In this document: piece after piece, positions 6,165 through 8,337 of the stretch
How the letters are laid out: each line of letters opens with the position of its first letter
Position numbering within the stretch: position 1 is the first letter of the stretch
Source: Desulfuromonadales bacterium
GTDB taxonomy: Bacteria > Desulfobacterota > Desulfuromonadia > Desulfuromonadales > JACZKF01
NCBI GenBank assembly: GCA_014860175.1
Contig: JACZKF010000106.1
Location: 1-8,337, forward strand
DNA length: 8,337 nt
Direction: 5' to 3'
The notes under the pieces: generated by a model
Databases searched by the model: none
Told to the model about the DNA's origin: nothing
Seen by the model: only the letters and a program-made list of their open reading frames with translations
Made by a program: the position numbers and the translations under genes

Positions 6165-7484
6165 TCAGTCTCCTTGCTGGGGCGGCCAATTCGCCGCCAA
6201 CTCCTCCAGGGCGTCCAACAGCCCCCAGGGGGTGGCGGCCATTCCCCTTACCGGCACCCCCAAGGCACGTTCCAGGTCGATCAGGGCCAGGTCGTCGAGG
6301 AAGATTTCTTCCCCCTCCTTGAGCATCACCTCCGGCACCAGCAGGGCCGCGCCGAGCGCCACCCCCCGCAGCTGATCGATAATGTCGGCGCCGGCGAGAA
6401 GACCAGCGACGCTGACCTGACCACCGAAAAAATGGTTCTCCACCACCTGGACGGCCATCGGAACTCCGGTGCGCCCGCTCAAGTCCCGGACGAAATCACG
6501 GATCTCCGCCGCCGCCGAGCTGCCGGTAACGACACTCAGCGATAAGCCGGCCGCCTCAATCCGCTCCGCCTCGGCCAGCACTTCGGCCGCTTCCTGACGA
6601 AACAGCGGGATCATGCCGACCCCGTTTTCCACCTGGGGCAGATCCTCGTACTCGGCCAGCGGCGGGAAAGGGCACCCGGCCTGTAAAAAGAGCTCATCGG
6701 CGGCAAACAGGAACCGCGACCCCTGTTGGGCCAGGGCCCGCCGCTGCCACCGCTGCACCAGATCGAGCACCGCCGTCGCCTCCGCCGGGGTCGGCCGGCG
6801 CAGCTGCGGCAGCCGCTGCCGATAACCGGTCAGCCCGACCGGAACGATGGCCAGCGAACGCACTCCGGGAGACAGGGCGTACAGATCGGTCACCGTGCGC
6901 TCCAGCTCCTCCCCATCATTGATCCCCGGGCAGAGGACTACCTGGGTGTGGACGACGATACCGGCGGCCGTCAGCCGCTGCAGCAGCTCGAGGATCGGTG
7001 GCCCCGGCTGGCCCAGGAGCCGATTGCGCAGCTGCTCTTCGGTGGCATGAACGGAGACGTAGAGAGGGCTGAGCTGCTGGGCCACAATCCGTTCGAGCTC
7101 ACCCTCGCGCAGATTGGTCAGAGTGACGTAGGCGCCGTAGAGAAAGGAGAAGCGATAGTCTTCATCCTTGATGTAAAGGGAGCGGCGCAGACCTCGGGGC
7201 AGCTGGTGCACAAAGCAGAAGAGACAGTTGTTGCCGCACTGGGTCGGCTCCGGGTGTTCCAGCTGCAGACCGAGGAGATCGCCGCTCTCCTTCTCGATTT
7301 CCAGATCCCAAAGCGAGCCGTCGGGCTTTTCTATCTCCAGCAGGATCTCCCCCCCGGCGGCGTAGAGCTGGAAGTCGAGGAGGTCGCGCACCGGTTGGCC
7401 GTTGACGGCCAGAATGCGATCGCCGGCGGCCAGTCCGAGTTCGGCCCCGATGCCCTCCGGGTCGACGCCTTCAATCGTCACCAT
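6165..7484 (-). CDS. DUF512 radical-SAM-like iron-sulfur protein with N-terminal PDZ domain, 439 aa
   Basis: Residues 1-70 or so form a PDZ-like domain (ELGLAAGDRILAVNGQPVRDLLDF). They are followed by CGNNCLFCFVHQLP, in which Cys83, Cys87 and Cys90 make the CxxxCxxC motif of radical SAM enzymes, then a barrel-like region (SVHATEEQLRNRLLG, VVLCPGINDGEEL) and the C-terminal DUF512 part (LFAADELFLQAG, VENHFFGGQVSVAGLL). This is the architecture of the DUF512/TIGR03279-type putative radical SAM family, found in cyanobacteria, clostridia and Geobacter relatives; the reaction is unknown. The start is uncertain. ATG 7484 gives the usual family beginning (MVTIEGVDPEGIGAELG), but GTG 7517 is in frame and would add 11 residues; neither has a good ribosome binding site. 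It is the first gene of a five-gene minus-strand operon and ends 5 bases before the LUD gene. Confidence 0.9.
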   Translation of the reverse strand: MVTIEGVDPEGIGAELGLAAGDRILAVNGQPVRDLLDFQLYAAGGEILLEIEKPDGSLWDLEIEKESGDLLGLQLEHPEPTQCGNNCLFCFVHQLPRGLRRSLYIKDEDYRFSFLYGAYVTLTNLREGELERIVAQQLSPLYVSVHATEEQLRNRLLGQPGPPILELLQRLTAAGIVVHTQVVLCPGINDGEELERTVTDLYALSPGVRSLAIVPVGLTGYRQRLPQLRRPTPAEATAVLDLVQRWQRRALAQQGSRFLFAADELFLQAGCPFPPLAEYEDLPQVENGVGMIPLFRQEAAEVLAEAERIEAAGLSLSVVTGSSAAAEIRDFVRDLSGRTGVPMAVQVVENHFFGGQVSVAGLLAGADIIDQLRGVALGAALLVPEVMLKEGEEIFLDDLALIDLERALGVPVRGMAATPWGLLDALEELAANWPPQQGD

Positions 7485-7561
7485 ACTAAACGCCGGCTGC
7501 TCTAGCCCCGGCGGCACACCGGAGACAGCGAAAATCGTGGACGGAGGAAGCGACAGGAATC

Positions 7562-7585
7562 ATTAGAGAATTTTGCATCGGATGC
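7562..7585 (-). promoter_or_regulatory. Tentative -10 element and dyad upstream of the DUF512 operon
   Basis: On the minus strand TCTAAT (7567-7562) matches the -10 consensus at 5 of 6 positions, but the -35 region at the expected distance (GGCAGG) is poor. Just upstream, a perfect 5+1+5 dyad GCATC-N-GATGC (7575-7585) lies where a -10/-35 spacer would be, so a regulator could act here. It is the only promoter-like sequence I found in the 160 bases between the hfq terminator and the first gene of the operon. Confidence 0.25.
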
Positions 7586-7597
7586 CTGCCCGGCGGT

Positions 7598-7641
7598 AAA
7601 GACAAAAGTCCCCGCCGGAGGAAGCGCTCTCCGGCAGGGAC
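7598..7641 (-). terminator. Rho-independent terminator of hfq
   Basis: Arms at 7608-7620 and 7629-7641 form a 13-bp stem with one non-Watson-Crick position. In the minus-strand RNA that position (7613 with 7636) is a G-U wobble pair, but in the plus-strand RNA it is a C-A mismatch. On the minus strand the stem is followed by TTTTGTCTTT (7607-7598). Both facts assign the terminator to the minus strand, 36 bases after the hfq stop. Confidence 0.88.
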
Positions 7642-7676
7642 CTGGATGATCCTGGTTTGGCGGCTGACCGGGTTTC

Positions 7677-7913
7677 TCAGTCGCCGCGGCCGCCATGCAG
7701 ACGGAAAGAGCCGTCGGCGGAGGTAATGGACGAAATGGCATGCTTGTACAGCAGGATGTCGCCACCGCTTTCGACCAGCACGCAGAAGCTGTCGAAGGAC
7801 TTGATGAAACCCTCCAGTTTTTCCCCCGACATCATGACGACAGTCACACGTACCCGCTCTTTGCGGGCCTGGTTCAGATACTGATCCTGGATATTGAACG
7901 GGGTCTTAGCCAT
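7677..7913 (-). CDS. hfq: RNA chaperone Hfq, 78 aa
   Basis: The protein begins MAKTPFNIQDQYLNQARKER and has the Sm1 region (about 22-47, VTVVMMSGEKLEGFIKSFDSF) and the Sm2 motif ILLYKHAISSI with YKHA at 56-59. It should form the hexameric ring that pairs small RNAs with mRNAs. Proximal-pore residues matching E. coli Gln8, Phe42, Lys56 and His57 are present (Gln9, Phe43, Lys57, His58), and the rim has RKER (17-20). Distal-face positions differ from E. coli (see findings). The tail after the core is short and ends HGGRGD, without the long E. coli C-terminus. ATG 7913 has AAGGAG 5 bases upstream, located inside the end of miaA; the two genes overlap by 8 bases, the usual miaA-hfq order. The frame open to 7946 is only the overlap. 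Confidence 0.96.
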   Translation of the reverse strand: MAKTPFNIQDQYLNQARKERVRVTVVMMSGEKLEGFIKSFDSFCVLVESGGDILLYKHAISSITSADGSFRLHGGRGD

Positions 7914-8337
7914 GGCCGCTCCTTTTATCACGCATAAAATTGTCAATCAACGCGTGGATTCTATCAGACTCTCGCGCGGAATCAACCCAAATAATTTCCT
8001 TATCTTGGCGAAACCAGGTGAGCTGGCGCTTGGCGTAATGGCGGGTCTCACGCTGGATCAGGCCGATCGTCTCGGCCCGGGAAAGATCCCCCTGCAGATG
8101 GCGAATGACCTCCCGATAGCCGATGGTGCGCAGCGCTTTCAGGGCCGGAGAGTAGCCGCTGGCGAGAAGGTCGGCCGTCTCCTCGACCAGCCCGGCGTCG
8201 AACATCGCTTCGACCCGCTCATCGATGCGCCGGTACAGCTCTCCCCGGTCGCCGCTCAGAGCGAGTTGCAGCAGCGCATACGGGCGATCGGCGAACCGGT
8301 GTTCGGCCTGCAGGTCGGCGCGCTGCTGGCCGGTGCG
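7906..8337 (-). CDS. miaA: tRNA dimethylallyltransferase MiaA, C-terminal 143 residues, truncated by window edge
   Basis: The minus-strand frame is open from the right edge (8337) to TAA 7908-7906. It shows the conserved end of MiaA: an LYRRIDERVEAMFDAGLVEE stretch, LRTIGYREVI, then ETRHYAKRQLTWFRQD. MiaA transfers a dimethylallyl group to the N6 of A37 in tRNAs that read codons starting with U, the first step of ms2i6A formation. The N-terminal P-loop (ATP/DMAPP-binding region) lies outside the window. The first ATG in this frame at 8205 is internal, because 44 in-frame codons precede it within the window. The last codons contain the hfq ribosome binding site, and the gene overlaps hfq by 8 bases, so the two are co-transcribed. 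Confidence 0.95.
   Translation of the reverse strand, partial: RTGQQRADLQAEHRFADRPYALLQLALSGDRGELYRRIDERVEAMFDAGLVEETADLLASGYSPALKALRTIGYREVIRHLQGDLSRAETIGLIQRETRHYAKRQLTWFRQDKEIIWVDSARESDRIHALIDNFMRDKRSGHG

Noticed and set aside
6726..7505. 259-codon plus-strand open frame opposite the DUF512 gene
   Set aside because: It lies opposite conserved radical-SAM cysteines and shows only shadow-type composition.
7543..7626. Ten-base direct repeat GGAGGAAGCG at 7543-7552 and 7617-7626
   Set aside because: The second copy is explained by the stem and loop of the hfq terminator; two copies of a purine-rich 10-mer are likely chance.
1..8337. Search by eye for tRNA genes, CRISPR arrays, insertion sequences, phage genes or a defence island
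   Set aside because: No such signal was found. All but short intergenic stretches (none above 300 bases) are occupied by recognisable chromosomal gene families.

Overview
The window is GC-rich and gene-dense. It looks like chromosomal core DNA from an anaerobic deltaproteobacterium of the Desulfuromonadales/Geobacter type. That placement is an inference from three things: the gene families present (hybrid cluster protein, a PxxKW cysteine-rich protein, a DUF512 radical-SAM protein, a LUD protein with a C-terminal cysteine motif), the order miaA-hfq-DUF512-LUD, and the lack of any mobile DNA. No rRNA, tRNA, CRISPR array, insertion sequence or phage gene is visible.

Left part (1-720). The 3' end of hcp runs off the left edge and ends in a clear hairpin terminator. 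A single-gene unit for a small FmdB-type zinc-ribbon protein follows, with its own promoter-like sequence and a strong ribosome binding site. A hairpin with T-rich flank on both sides separates it from the convergent minus-strand genes.

Minus-strand operon 1 (3126 down to 720). The gene order is a YcgN/UPF0153-type cysteine-cluster protein, a LysE-family exporter whose GTG start overlaps the previous stop (GTGA), and a phosphoglucomutase/phosphomannomutase with all its active-site loops. The mutase start sits in the unusual string ATGTAATG.

Central plus-strand gene (3283-3573). A PxxKW cysteine-rich small protein stands alone, with a TTGACA-type promoter, a strong ribosome binding site and a textbook terminator whose T-tract also contains the stop codon of the convergent lrgB.

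Minus-strand operon 2 (about 7484 down to 3628). Five closely spaced genes lie in this order: DUF512 radical-SAM/PDZ protein, LUD-domain protein, seven-repeat TPR protein, LrgA, LrgB. Gaps are 5, 35 and 27 bases, then an overlap. A LUD protein next to LrgAB fits handling of small carboxylates (pyruvate, lactate or glycolate) at least as well as the older holin/antiholin idea, but this is an inference.

Right edge (7677-8337). The C-terminal part of miaA and the complete hfq overlap by 8 bases, and hfq ends in a terminator. This Hfq keeps the proximal, U-binding pore residues but differs from E. coli at distal-face positions.

I see no clearly new multi-gene defence or mobile system. The most interesting items are the poorly characterised DUF512-LUD-TPR-LrgAB operon, the PxxKW protein, the Hfq distal-face changes and the start-stop codon at the mutase gene.
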